Shown: piece after piece, positions 30,043 through 39,539 of the stretch | How positions within the stretch are numbered: the stretch's first letter is position 1 | Layout: each line of letters starts with the position of its first letter | Source: Pseudoduganella plicata | GTDB taxonomy: Bacteria > Pseudomonadota > Gammaproteobacteria > Burkholderiales > Burkholderiaceae_D | Direction: 5' to 3' | Assembly: GCF_004421005.1 (NCBI RefSeq) | Contig: NZ_CP038026.1 | Span: 1,860,001-1,924,000 of the forward strand | Length of the DNA: 64,000 nt | Notes under the pieces: generated by a model | Database searches by the model: none | What the model saw: only the letters and a program-made list of their open reading frames with translations | Told to the model about the DNA's origin: nothing | Position numbers and translations under genes: made by a program

Positions 30043-31476
30043 TTAGAAGTTCAGCGTGCGCTTGTCGATGGCCAGTGCCGCTTCCTTCGTCGCTTCGGAC
30101 AGCGAAGGGTGGGCGTGGCAGATGCGGGCGATGTCTTCGGCCGACGCCTTGAACTCCATTGCCACGACGGCTTCGGAAATCAGTTCGGAAGCCATCGGAC
30201 CGATGATGTGCACGCCCAGGATTTCGTCCGTCGTCGCGTCGGCCAGGAATTTCACCATGCCCGACGTGTCGCCCAGGGCGCGCGCGCGGCCGTTGGCCAG
30301 GAACGGGAACGTGCCCGCCTTGTAGGCCACGCCGTCAGCCTTCAATTGCTGTTCGGTACGACCTACCCACGCGATTTCCGGCGACGTGTAGATCACCCAT
30401 GGAATCGTGTCGAAGTTGGTGTGGCCATGCTGGCCGGCGATACGCTCGGCCACGGCAACGCCTTCTTCTTCCGCCTTGTGCGCCAGCATCGGGCCACGCA
30501 CGACGTCGCCGATCGCCCACACGTTCGGCAGGTTGGTCTTGCAGTCGGCGTCCACGGCGATGAAGCCGCGCTCGTCCAGCTGCAGGCCGGCCTTCTCGGC
30601 GTTCAGGCCATTGGTGTTCGGCGTACGGCCGATCGAGACGATCAGCTTGTCGAACGTGCCTTCCTGCGCTTCGCCCTTGGCGTTGGTGTACTTGACGGTG
30701 ACGTTGTTCTCGCCCGTCGTCACGCTCTCGATCTTCACGCCCAGGTTGATACCCAGGCCCTGCTTCGTGAACAGCTTCAGCGCCTCCTTGGCGATCTGCT
30801 CGTCCACGGCGCCCAGGAACGTCGGCAGGCCTTCCAGCACCGTCACTTCCGCGCCGAGACGACGCCAGACGGAACCCATCTCCAGGCCGATGACGCCGGC
30901 GCCGATGACGCCCAGCCTGGCCGGCACGCCTTCGATGGCCAGGGCGCCCGTATTCGACAGGATCAGCTTCTCGTCGAACGGTGCGCCTGGCAGCGCGCGG
31001 GCATTCGAGCCCGTCGCCACGATCACCTGCCTGGCGTTGATGGTTTCCGTGGTCGGACCGGAGATCTCGATCGGGTAGCCTTCCGCGCCGGCGGCGCCGC
31101 CAAAGGCGGCACGGCCGTGGAAGAACGTGACCTTGTTCTTCTTGAACAGGAACAGGATGCCGTCGTTGTTCTGCTTGACGACGGTGTTCTTGCGCTTGAG
31201 CATTTGCGGCAGGTTCAGCGACAGGCCGGCAACGTCGATGCCGTGCTCCTTGAACGCGTGACCGGCGTGCTCGAAATGTTCCGACGACTGCAGCAGTGCC
31301 TTCGATGGGATGCAGCCCACGTTGGTGCAGGTGCCGCCCGGTGCCGGGCCGCCCTTTTCGTTGGCCCACTCGTCGATACAGGCGACGGAGAAGCCCAGCT
31401 GCGCTGCGCGGATGGCCGCGATATAGCCGCCGGGACCGGCGCCGATCACCACTACGTCAAATTGCTTATTGCTCAT
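30043..31476 (-). CDS. lpdA: Dihydrolipoyl dehydrogenase (E3 of 2-oxoglutarate dehydrogenase)
   Basis: E3 reoxidises dihydrolipoamide with NAD(+). The product (477 residues from [20 protein letters not shown]) has the FAD dinucleotide motif GAGPGG, the redox disulfide in [16 protein letters not shown], the NAD motif [13 protein letters not shown], and the active-site His/Glu in [16 protein letters not shown]. The ATG is preferred to an upstream TTG. It overlaps the PspC-domain gene by 11 bases and lies downstream of odhAB, the usual arrangement. Confidence 0.97.
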   Translation of the reverse strand: MSNKQFDVVVIGAGPGGYIAAIRAAQLGFSVACIDEWANEKGGPAPGGTCTNVGCIPSKALLQSSEHFEHAGHAFKEHGIDVAGLSLNLPQMLKRKNTVVKQNNDGILFLFKKNKVTFFHGRAAFGGAAGAEGYPIEISGPTTETINARQVIVATGSNARALPGAPFDEKLILSNTGALAIEGVPARLGVIGAGVIGLEMGSVWRRLGAEVTVLEGLPTFLGAVDEQIAKEALKLFTKQGLGINLGVKIESVTTGENNVTVKYTNAKGEAQEGTFDKLIVSIGRTPNTNGLNAEKAGLQLDERGFIAVDADCKTNLPNVWAIGDVVRGPMLAHKAEEEGVAVAERIAGQHGHTNFDTIPWVIYTSPEIAWVGRTEQQLKADGVAYKAGTFPFLANGRARALGDTSGMVKFLADATTDEILGVHIIGPMASELISEAVVAMEFKASAEDIARICHAHPSLSEATKEAALAIDKRTLNF

Positions 31477-31831
31477 ATTTTTTTCCAATCAGGTCGCTCC
31501 CTGGAAGCGTTTCTTCCGGAACGAATATCCACAACAGAATGTAAATCACCAGCCCGAATCCGAACGAGACCGTAAACAGCACGAACACCAGGCGCCAGAT
31601 CCACGCCTCGACACCGGACGCCACGCCGATACCGCCGCAGACACCGCCAAGCCAGCGGTCCGTACGCGAACGGCGCAGGCGGGAGAACTCGCTGGCCAGG
31701 TCGCCGTTGCCGGCGTTCGCGGCGTTGGGCGCCGCATCGAGCAGCCGCGCTTTCGCGCGGGCGAATTCCTCGTCCGTCAGCGCGCCGGCCTGGTGCAGTT
31801 CGTGCAGGCGCTTGATTTCGTCGGAGATCAT
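31466..31831 (-). CDS. PspC-domain membrane protein with SHOCT-like N-terminus
   Basis: The 121-residue product (from [25 protein letters not shown] site 7 bases upstream) has a SHOCT-like N-terminal motif ([20 protein letters not shown], residues 6-25) and a PspC domain ([20 protein letters not shown], then [18 protein letters not shown], one transmembrane helix). PspC-domain proteins sense membrane or phage-shock stress; the role here is not known. It overlaps the start of lpdA by 11 bases. An in-frame extension to 31927 lies in repeat DNA. Confidence 0.85.
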   Translation of the reverse strand: MISDEIKRLHELHQAGALTDEEFARAKARLLDAAPNAANAGNGDLASEFSRLRRSRTDRWLGGVCGGIGVASGVEAWIWRLVFVLFTVSFGFGLVIYILLWIFVPEETLPGSDLIGKKYEQ

Positions 31832-31857
31832 TGTTGCCTCCAGAGGTCGGGGGTCTT

Positions 31858-31957
31858 GGGGACTGTCCCTTCCGGACTGTCCCCGACGTTTGCCGGCGTT
31901 TCGGCCGATCAGGCGGACTTCGTTCACCGTCGCGGGTGAAAACCGGTGACAGTCCCC
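31858..31957. repeat. Second island of the GGGGACTGTC-type repeat family
   Basis: GGGGACTGTC (31858-31867) and its exact complement GACAGTCCCC (31948-31957) enclose about 80 bases that contain a second GGACTGTCCCC (about 31874) and the module GGCGGACTTCGTTCACC. The GACTTCGTT module and GGGGnCnGnCCCC ends match the array at 4630-4917. The gap between odhB and the PspC gene (31832-32018) has no other visible content. Confidence 0.7.
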
Positions 31958-32018
31958 ATGCGGGGACCGTCACCAGCTCCGGTCAGCCGTCAGGCTGAAC
32001 GCGGGCTGGTGCCTTCGA

Positions 32019-33278
32019 TTACAGGTCCAGCAGCAGACGCGCAGGATCTTCCAGCGCTTCCTTCATCGCGACCAGGCCCAGCACGGCTTCGCGGCCGTCG
32101 ATGATACGGTGGTCGTACGACATCGCCAGGTAGTTCATCGGGCGGATGACGATCTGGCCGTCTTCCACGACGGCACGGTCCTTGGTCGCGTGCACGCCCA
32201 GGATCGCCGACTGCGGCGGGTTGATGATCGGGGTCGACAGCATCGAGCCGAACGTGCCGCCGTTCGAGATCGAGAACGTACCGCCCGTCAGGTCTTCCAG
32301 CGTCAGCTTGCCTTCCTTGGCCTTGGCGCCGAATTCGCCGATCTTCTTCTCGATCTCGGCAATGCTCATCTGGTCGGCGTCGCGCAGGATCGGCACGACC
32401 AGGCCGCGTGGCGAGCCGACGGCGATACCGATGTCGAAGTAGCCGTGGTAGACGATGTCGTTGCCGTCGACCGAGGCGTTCAGGATCGGATACTTCTTCA
32501 GCGCGGCCACGGCGGCCTTGACGAAGAACGACATGAAGCCCAGCTTGACGCCGTGCTCTTTCTCGAACTTGTCCTTGTACTTGTTGCGCAGGTCCATCAC
32601 CGGCTTCATGTTCACTTCGTTGAACGTGGTCAGGATGGCGTTGGTGGATTGCGATTCGACCAGGCGCTCGGCGATACGGGCGCGCAGGCGGCTCATCGGC
32701 ACGCGCTCTTCCGGACGGTCGCCCAGCTTCGGTGCCGGTGCGGCCACTTGCTGCAGCGCCGGCTTGGCGGCTGGCGCAGGCTTGGCGGCGGCAGGTGCGG
32801 CGGCTGGCTTGGCGCCGGCGGCCAGGGCGTCGCCCTTGGTCACGCGGCCGTCCTTGCCGGAGCCGGACACGTCGGTCGCGGACAGGCCTTTTTCGGACAG
32901 GATCTTGGCGGCGGCGGGCATGGCCACGTCGCCCTTCGAGCCACCGGTGGCGGCAGCGGCGGCAGGTGCGGCAGCGGCTGGCGCCTCAGCCTGGACCGGG
33001 GCAGCGGTGACGGGCAGCGGCGAAGCCATTGCCGTGGCATCGGTGTCGATGATCGCGATCACCTGGCCGGCCACGACGGTGGCACCGTCGGCGGCGATGA
33101 TCTGGGCGATCACACCGGACTCGGGAGCCGGCAGTTCCAGGACAACCTTGTCGGTTTCGATATCGATCATGTTTTCGTCGCGCGTGACGGACTCGCCCAT
33201 CCGCTTGTGCCAGGACAGCAGGGTCGCTTCGGCGACGGATTCCGACAGTTGTGGAACTTTGACTTCGATTTTTGCCAT
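32019..33278 (-). CDS. odhB: 2-oxoglutarate dehydrogenase E2, dihydrolipoyllysine succinyltransferase
   Basis: E2 transfers the succinyl group to CoA in the TCA cycle. The 419-residue product starts [20 protein letters not shown], has a lipoyl domain with the modified lysine in [16 protein letters not shown], an Ala/Pro-rich linker, a peripheral-subunit-binding domain ([20 protein letters not shown]), and the catalytic domain ending in [14 protein letters not shown]. It follows odhA by 73 bases. Confidence 0.97.
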   Translation of the reverse strand: MAKIEVKVPQLSESVAEATLLSWHKRMGESVTRDENMIDIETDKVVLELPAPESGVIAQIIAADGATVVAGQVIAIIDTDATAMASPLPVTAAPVQAEAPAAAAPAAAAATGGSKGDVAMPAAAKILSEKGLSATDVSGSGKDGRVTKGDALAAGAKPAAAPAAAKPAPAAKPALQQVAAPAPKLGDRPEERVPMSRLRARIAERLVESQSTNAILTTFNEVNMKPVMDLRNKYKDKFEKEHGVKLGFMSFFVKAAVAALKKYPILNASVDGNDIVYHGYFDIGIAVGSPRGLVVPILRDADQMSIAEIEKKIGEFGAKAKEGKLTLEDLTGGTFSISNGGTFGSMLSTPIINPPQSAILGVHATKDRAVVEDGQIVIRPMNYLAMSYDHRIIDGREAVLGLVAMKEALEDPARLLLDL

Positions 33279-33351
33279 TGATTACTCCGTGAATTTATGC
33301 GTGGGTAACCACGCCGCCCCGCTCTTGCGGTGGCGGCGTGGCGTGCCGGTT

Positions 33352-36207
33352 TTACTTGGTCAGGATGAAGCCCTTCAGCTTCGAGAATGCCGTCTCCAGC
33401 AGTTCTTTCTGCTGGGCGTAGTGCTTGTCGTAGTAACCGACAGCCGGCGACGCGGAAGCGGGACGGCCGGCATACGCCAGGCGCTGGCCCGATTCCATCG
33501 ACTCGAAGATGTTGTGCTGGATCTGGAACCATGGACCCTGGTTCTGCGGCTCGTCCTGCGCCCACACCACTTCGGTGGCGGCCGGGAACTTCTTCAGTTC
33601 GGCGGCAAACGCCTTGTGCGGGAACGGATAGAGCTGCTCGACGCGGATGATGGCCGTATCAAGCTGGCCGCGCGTCTTGCGGGCGTTGGCCAGATCGAAG
33701 TAGACCTTGCCCGAGCAGGCGATCACGCGCTTGACCTTCTTGGCGTCGATTTTCTCGTCGACTTCGCCGATCACGGTCTGGAACGCGCCCTTGGCCAGTT
33801 CGGACAGCGGCGAGCCGGCATCCTTGTTACGCAGCAGCGACTTCGGCGTCATGACGACGAGCGGCTTGCGGAACTGGCGCACCATCTGGCGGCGCAGCAG
33901 GTGGAAGATCTGCGCGGCGGTCGTCGGCTGGACCACTTGCATATTGTTGTCCGCGCACAGCTGCAGGAAACGCTCGGGACGGGCGGACGAGTGTTCCGGA
34001 CCCTGGCCTTCGTAACCGTGCGGCAGCAGCATGACGAGGCCGGAAGCACGGCCCCACTTCACTTCGCCGGAGCTGATGAACTGGTCGATGACGACCTGCG
34101 CACCATTGACGAAGTCGCCGAACTGGGCTTCCCAGATCGTCAGCGTGTTCGGCTCGGCGGTCGAGTAACCGTATTCGAAGCCCAGCACCGCTTCTTCCGA
34201 CAGCACGGAGTCGATGACGGTGAATGGCGCCTGGCCTTCGGAAACGTTTTGCAGCGGCACATAGGTGCCGGCATCCCAACGCTCGCGGTTCTGGTCGTGC
34301 AGCACGGCGTGGCGGTGCGTGAAGGTTCCGCGGCCGGCGTCCTGGCCGGTCAGGCGCACGGCGTAGCCGGACGAGACCAGCGACGCGTAGGCCAGGTGTT
34401 CGCCCATGCCCCAGTCCAGGTTCAGCTCGCCTTTACCCATGTTGGCGCGGTCGGCCAGCACTTTTTCCACCAGCGAGTGGACCTTGAAGCCTTCCGGCAC
34501 CGTGGTGATGCGGGTGGCCAGGCGCTTCAGTTCCGTCAGCGGCACGGCGGTATCGGCCGCGTCGGTCCACTTGCGGTTCAGGAACGGCAGCCAGTCGACG
34601 GCGAACTTGTTCTTGAAGTTCGAGATGACCGGATCGACGGTATGCTTGCCGGCATCCATGGCGGCGCGGTAAGCCGCGACCATCTGGTCGCCGCCGTCGG
34701 CCGGGATCACGCCCTGCGCCGCCAGCTTGTCGGCGTACAGGCGGCGGGTGCCCGGATGTTGCGCGATCTTCTTGTACATCAGCGGCTGCGTCAGCGCCGG
34801 CGTGTCCTGCTCGTTGTGGCCCAGCTTGCGGTAGCAGATGATGTCGACAACGATGTCCTTCTGGAACTGCGCGCGGTAGTCCAGCGCGATCTGCGAGGCC
34901 AGCACGCAAGCTTCAGGGTCGTCGGCATTGACGTGCAGCACCGGCGCTTCGATCATCTTGACGACGTCGGAGCAGTAGATCGTCGAGCGCGCATCGCGCG
35001 GGTCGGACGTGGTGAAACCGATCTGGTTGTTGATGACGATGTGCACCGTGCCGCCCGTGCCGTAGCCGCGGGTCTGCGCCAGGTTCAGCGTTTCCATGAC
35101 GACACCCTGGCCGGCAAACGCGGCGTCGCCGTGCACCAGGATCGGCAGCACTTGCGCGCCGTGGACGTCGCCGCGGCGGTCCATGCGTGCCTTGACGGAG
35201 CCTTCGACGACCGGGTTGACGATTTCCAGGTGGGACGGGTTGAACGCCAGCGACAGGTGGACCGGGCCGCCCGCGGTGGAGATGTCGGACGAGAAGCCCT
35301 GGTGGTATTTCACGTCGCCGGCCGGCAGGTCGTCGCCGTGCTTGCCTTCGAACTCTTCGAACAGGTCTTTCGGCGCCTTGCCCAGCGTATTGACCAGCAC
35401 GTTCAGACGGCCGCGGTGGGCCATGCCGATGACGATTTCCTGCACGCCTTTTTCACCGGCGCGCTGGATGATCTCGTCGATCGAGGCGATGAACGTTTCG
35501 CCGCCTTCCAGCGAGAAGCGCTTCTGGCCGACGTATTTCGTATGGAGGTAGCGTTCCAGGCCTTCGGCCGCGGTCAGGCGCTCCAGGATGTGCTTTTTCT
35601 TTTCCGGCGAGAAGTTCGGCGTGGAGCGGATCGATTCCAGGCGTTCCTGCAGCCAGCGCTTCTCGGCCGGGTCGGAGATGTACATGAATTCCGCGCCGAT
35701 CGAACGGGTGTACGTGTCGCGCAGGAAGTTGGTCAGATCGCGCAGCGACGCGTTTTCAGGACCGAAATAGGTGTTGCTGATGTTGAACACGGTGTCCATG
35801 TCCGCATCGGTGAAGCCGTAGGATGCCGGATCCAGCTCGGGGATCATTGGCCGTTCCTGGCGCTGCAGCGGGTCCAGGTTGGCCCAGCGCGAACCCAAGT
35901 AGCGGTAGGCGGCGATGAGTTGCGTGGCAGCAACGCGCTTGCGGCCCATTTCCGGGTCGCCGGAAGCGACGACGGTGCGGATCGGGCCGGCCTTGGCGCG
36001 CTCGGCGAAGGACGCGATGACGGAAGCGTGGGCGACGTCGGGTTTGTTGGAGCCGTCTACCGCGGGGACGTGCTGCATGGCGTCGAAATACGCGCGCCAG
36101 TTGTCGGGGACGGAGCCTGGATTCTCCAGGTACGCCTCGTAGAGCTCTTCTACGTACGGCGCATTCCCACCGAACAGGTAGGAGTTGGACGTCAGTTGTT
36201 GCATCAT
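33352..36207 (-). CDS. odhA: 2-oxoglutarate dehydrogenase E1 component
   Basis: E1 decarboxylates 2-oxoglutarate with thiamine diphosphate. The 951-residue product begins MMQQLTSNSYLFGGNAPYVE and has the E1o signatures VIGMAHRGRLNVLVNTLGKA, GDVKYHQGFSSD, GDAAFAGQGVVMETLNLAQT, the TPP region and a C-terminal ending in EFFERTAF-like LLETAFSKLKG. Normal full length. An ATG one codon later is an alternative start. It is the first gene of odhA-odhB; the promoter is in the 610-base gap to the divergent GGDEF gene. Confidence 0.97.
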   Translation of the reverse strand: MMQQLTSNSYLFGGNAPYVEELYEAYLENPGSVPDNWRAYFDAMQHVPAVDGSNKPDVAHASVIASFAERAKAGPIRTVVASGDPEMGRKRVAATQLIAAYRYLGSRWANLDPLQRQERPMIPELDPASYGFTDADMDTVFNISNTYFGPENASLRDLTNFLRDTYTRSIGAEFMYISDPAEKRWLQERLESIRSTPNFSPEKKKHILERLTAAEGLERYLHTKYVGQKRFSLEGGETFIASIDEIIQRAGEKGVQEIVIGMAHRGRLNVLVNTLGKAPKDLFEEFEGKHGDDLPAGDVKYHQGFSSDISTAGGPVHLSLAFNPSHLEIVNPVVEGSVKARMDRRGDVHGAQVLPILVHGDAAFAGQGVVMETLNLAQTRGYGTGGTVHIVINNQIGFTTSDPRDARSTIYCSDVVKMIEAPVLHVNADDPEACVLASQIALDYRAQFQKDIVVDIICYRKLGHNEQDTPALTQPLMYKKIAQHPGTRRLYADKLAAQGVIPADGGDQMVAAYRAAMDAGKHTVDPVISNFKNKFAVDWLPFLNRKWTDAADTAVPLTELKRLATRITTVPEGFKVHSLVEKVLADRANMGKGELNLDWGMGEHLAYASLVSSGYAVRLTGQDAGRGTFTHRHAVLHDQNRERWDAGTYVPLQNVSEGQAPFTVIDSVLSEEAVLGFEYGYSTAEPNTLTIWEAQFGDFVNGAQVVIDQFISSGEVKWGRASGLVMLLPHGYEGQGPEHSSARPERFLQLCADNNMQVVQPTTAAQIFHLLRRQMVRQFRKPLVVMTPKSLLRNKDAGSPLSELAKGAFQTVIGEVDEKIDAKKVKRVIACSGKVYFDLANARKTRGQLDTAIIRVEQLYPFPHKAFAAELKKFPAATEVVWAQDEPQNQGPWFQIQHNIFESMESGQRLAYAGRPASASPAVGYYDKHYAQQKELLETAFSKLKGFILTK

Positions 36208-36817
36208 TCTTGCTCACCTTTCTTCGCGCTTCGCGAGGAATTAGCGGGTTAATCTAACCTTCCGCGACACGGCCTGACCGATTAGCGGATTGCACATCAA
36301 GTTGTGGGGGAAGGGCTGTACACCTAAAACCCGAAATCGCCGGTGCCGCTGTGCAGTCTTTCTGCACGCATATGAAAGCGGCAACAACTCCTCCGAAATT
36401 TCAACAATGGTTGTTTAGCATAGCACGCTACGCTGAGGTAGAACAACATGGTACGCCAAAAAGCCTGGCGGCGCAGGCGCCACCGGCAGGTCCAGGGTTG
36501 GGAACCGTCCCCCTTGCGAGATCCAAGCGCTGCTCGACCAGGGCGCCCGTCCCGACTGATACTCCTGCCCGGCAGCGAAGCACGCGGACTGCCAAGCGCG
36601 CGGCGCACTTTTGTTTTTTCGATCACACTACGGCTGTAAACGTTGGTTGTCCGCCGGCAGCGGCCACACCCTCCCCGCCGGCAGTAGCAAGCCGCATGTG
36701 CCGAGCCTGCGTGCTCTGTTCTGCGTGATGTTTGCTTCGGTATTGCTTCGGTATCTGCTTCGGTATTTGCTCCAATAAAAAGTAACAACACAGCGACTAT
36801 TGCACTTCGGGGGAAGC
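36208..36817. other. 610-base intergenic region between odhA and the PAS-GGDEF-EAL gene
   Basis: No convincing gene; the short ORFs here lack family signatures and ribosome binding sites. It is less GC-rich than neighbours, should contain the two divergent promoters, and near its right end holds three tandem copies of a TTGCTTCGGTA unit (36732-36765). Confidence 0.5.
36732..36765. repeat. Three tandem 11-12 base repeats (TTGCTTCGGTA)
   Basis: TTGCTTCGGTA, TTGCTTCGGTA and TCTGCTTCGGTA follow each other directly at 36732-36765, with a partial fourth unit (TTTGCTCC). They lie about 50-90 bases before the GGDEF-gene start. Confidence 0.75.
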
Positions 36818-38887
36818 ATGGGGGAAAGCGGGCTGCAACCAGCGGGCGACGTTGGCAACTTGCCGTTGCAGGATGTGATGGACCTGCTTGCCGGGACTTT
36901 TTATGTCCTGGACGACTCGGGCTACTTTGTCCTGTGGAACCAGCAGGTGGAGCGGGTCACCGGGCTATCGGCCGAGCGCCTGCGCGGACTGCACCTGCTC
37001 GAAGTATTCGATCCGTCCGACCGGCCCAATGTGGCGCGCGCCTTCTGCACCGTCCTGCAGCAGGATGAGCGCGTACAGCTGGAGGCGCGGGTGCGCTCCA
37101 CATCGGGCGAACTGATCCCCTTTGCCTGCTGCGCCTCGCGCCTGCTGGTGGGCGAGGGCACCAGCTACGTCTGCGGCATGGGCCTGGACCTGTCGCGCGA
37201 CCAGCGCCAGCGCGACAAGCTCGAACTGTTCGAGCGGGCACTCATGGCGGCCAGCAACGGCATTGTCATTACCCGGCATGATGGCGTGGACAATCCCATC
37301 GAGTACGTCAACCCGGCCTTCGAACGCATCAGCGGTTACTCGGCCGACGAGGTGACTGGCCGGGATTCGCGCTTCATGGGCGCGCCAGGCCTGGACGACG
37401 AGCCGCGCCGCAAGCTGGCGGCCGCGATCCAGGCACACGAGCCCGCGTCCATCGTGTTCCGCAACCAGCGCAAGAATGGCGAACTGTTCTGGAATCACCT
37501 GACCGTGACGCCCGTGCGCGACCACCACCACCGCGTTACGCACTTCATCGGCATCATCGAGGACATCACCGCCACCAAACAGCGCGCCGCGCAGCTGGAA
37601 CACCTCGTCACGCACGACGCGCTGACGGGACTGGCAAACCGCGTGCTGCTGCGCGACCGGCTCGATCACGCGATCCACTCGGCCCAGCGCAACCACGAAA
37701 TGGTGGCCGTCGTCATGATGGACCTGAACAAGTTCAAGGAAATCAACGACACGCAGGGTCACGCTGCCGGCGACCACGTGCTCAGGAACGTGGCCCAGCG
37801 GCTGCAGTCGGCACTGCGCGAATCCGACACCGTGGCACGCCTGGGCGGCGATGAGTTCGTGCTGGTGCTGGCCGAGCAGCCCAACCTGCGCTTCACGCTG
37901 CGCATGATCGACCGGGTGCGGCGCGCCATGTCGGGCGAAATGGATATCGAAGGCCGCATCCTGTCCGTCGGCGCCAGCATGGGCGTGGCCGTCTATCCGA
38001 ACGACGGCCGCAACGTGCACGACCTGCTGCAGGCGGCGGACGCGGCCATGTACGAAAGCAAGCACGGCGGGCCTGACGCCATCCATTTCTACTCGCCGAC
38101 AATGGCTACCACGACGGCGGCCCGCCAGCATATGGAGCATGCATTGCGCGATGCGCTCGACCGTGACGACCTGTACCTGCTGTTCCAGCCCGCCGTCTGC
38201 GTCGAAACCGGCAAGATCCTTGGCCTGGAAGCGTTGCTGCGCTGGCGCCACCCCGAGCGGGGCGAGCTGCTGCCGGCGGACTTCCTGCCGGAAGCGGAAG
38301 AAAACGGCCTGATCGTGCCGCTGGGCCGGCGCGTGCTGGAGGACGTCTGCGCCACCCTGCACTACCTGGCCGAGCTTGGCTACCCCGACCTGCCGATCTC
38401 GATCAATGCATCCAGCCGCGAGTTCACGCAGCGCGATTACCTGCTGCACCTGGGCCGACGCATTGCCCATCACGGCATCAAGCCGTCCAACCTGGCCCTG
38501 GAGCTGCACGAAGAGCAGCTGATGCACGATCCGGAGCAGGCCACGCGCCTGGCGAACGGGCTGCAGGAGCTGGGCATACGGCTGTCGGTGGACGAGTTCG
38601 GCGCCGGGCTGAACAACCTTTCCTGCCTGCGCCGCCTGCCCGTCAGCCAGCTCAAGATGACGCGGCGGCACGTCCAGGAAATCGGCGCCACGCCCAGCGA
38701 CGGCATGCTGACCAAGACGATGCTCGACATCGGTCACAACCTCAACATCCGCGTCGTCGCAACAGGCGTCGAAACGCGCGACCAGCACGACTTCCTGGCC
38801 GCCCACGGCTGCAGCAGCGTGCAGGGCAATTACATCAGCGAGCCGCTGGCGCGGCCCGCACTGGCGGAATGGCTGACGGCGCACTAG
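36818..38887 (+). CDS. PAS-PAS-GGDEF-EAL protein with intact GGDEF and degenerate EAL
   Basis: The 689-residue soluble product (ATG at 36818 behind GGGGGA) has two PAS domains (about 15-130 and 135-260), a GGDEF domain with the exact motif at 343-347 and an RxxD inhibitory site (RESD, 334-337), and an EAL domain from about 440. The EAL motif is present (471-473), but two catalytic positions are altered: KMT at 613-615 instead of KID, and ATGVE at 648-652 instead of AEGVE. The usual DDFG is VDEFG. So it should make c-di-GMP and probably cannot hydrolyse it by the normal mechanism (inference). No membrane segment is seen. Confidence 0.92.
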   Translation: MGESGLQPAGDVGNLPLQDVMDLLAGTFYVLDDSGYFVLWNQQVERVTGLSAERLRGLHLLEVFDPSDRPNVARAFCTVLQQDERVQLEARVRSTSGELIPFACCASRLLVGEGTSYVCGMGLDLSRDQRQRDKLELFERALMAASNGIVITRHDGVDNPIEYVNPAFERISGYSADEVTGRDSRFMGAPGLDDEPRRKLAAAIQAHEPASIVFRNQRKNGELFWNHLTVTPVRDHHHRVTHFIGIIEDITATKQRAAQLEHLVTHDALTGLANRVLLRDRLDHAIHSAQRNHEMVAVVMMDLNKFKEINDTQGHAAGDHVLRNVAQRLQSALRESDTVARLGGDEFVLVLAEQPNLRFTLRMIDRVRRAMSGEMDIEGRILSVGASMGVAVYPNDGRNVHDLLQAADAAMYESKHGGPDAIHFYSPTMATTTAARQHMEHALRDALDRDDLYLLFQPAVCVETGKILGLEALLRWRHPERGELLPADFLPEAEENGLIVPLGRRVLEDVCATLHYLAELGYPDLPISINASSREFTQRDYLLHLGRRIAHHGIKPSNLALELHEEQLMHDPEQATRLANGLQELGIRLSVDEFGAGLNNLSCLRRLPVSQLKMTRRHVQEIGATPSDGMLTKTMLDIGHNLNIRVVATGVETRDQHDFLAAHGCSSVQGNYISEPLARPALAEWLTAH

Positions 38888-38899
38888 CCATTGCCAGGA

Positions 38900-39343
38900 C
38901 TACCAGCTGCCCCGCCGGCTGAACAGATTGGGCTCCAGTCGATGGCAGCGCCCGTGCGCATGGCGCATCACCTGCTGTCCATACCGGTTGCGCAGCGTGA
39001 TCACGCAGTCGAACGGCTCACCCGTCGTGAAGTACCGGACTGCCGGTACGGCCGGCGCGGTCTCGAACGTCACCTCGATAGTGGCTTCGATCAGCTCGTC
39101 GGCTGCCAGGCCGATCTTCGGCAGTGCCCGCCGCAGCTGCTCGCCATAGTTGCGGGCTACCGTGACAGTAACATCGGTAGCGGGCTCGGCATCCCAACGC
39201 AGCAGGTCCAGGCGCACGACGCATCCCGGCAGTTGGGCGTACAGCATTCCGGGCGCCCAGTACCCTTCAACGTCGTTGTTGCGGCCGACGAAGGAGTCCA
39301 GCAGACCGGCTGCCAGGTGCCGCAATCTTCCGATACGTTTCAA
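38900..39343 (-). CDS. Conserved-looking hypothetical protein
   Basis: The 147-residue product starts MKRIGRLRHLAAGLLDSFVG and is mostly beta-type with no signal peptide. I do not recognise a family. It has a PDZ- or Ig-free, beta-rich middle (DVTVTVARNYGEQLRRALPK, IEATIEVTFETAP-type strands) and a basic C-terminal end. It is convergent with the GGDEF gene (stops 13 bases apart) and has typical codon use, so it is probably real. Confidence 0.6.
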   Translation of the reverse strand: MKRIGRLRHLAAGLLDSFVGRNNDVEGYWAPGMLYAQLPGCVVRLDLLRWDAEPATDVTVTVARNYGEQLRRALPKIGLAADELIEATIEVTFETAPAVPAVRYFTTGEPFDCVITLRNRYGQQVMRHAHGRCHRLEPNLFSRRGSW

Positions 39344-39539
39344 TGCGGGTTCTCCTTGCGCGCCGGTGGTTGCACTGCGCTATACATGCATCGGTTGCCC
39401 CTGCCAGAGCTGTCAGGACGGCCCGGCGGGCGCCGCGAGGCCCCAACAGACGCCCCGCGCTAGCGTATCATAGAGAGATCAGGACGCCGGGGCGTCCCAT
39501 CCATTACGAGGCGCGCCTGGCGCGGATCAAACCTTGCAC

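Noticed and set aside
32455..36252. Plus-strand ORF of 1265 codons over odhA/odhB
   Set aside because: Antisense shadow frame with biased composition; odhA and odhB explain the region fully.
36351..36728. ORF of 125 codons in the odhA-GGDEF intergenic region
   Set aside because: No ribosome binding site, no family signature, low-complexity composition and overlapping ORFs in other frames; judged non-coding.
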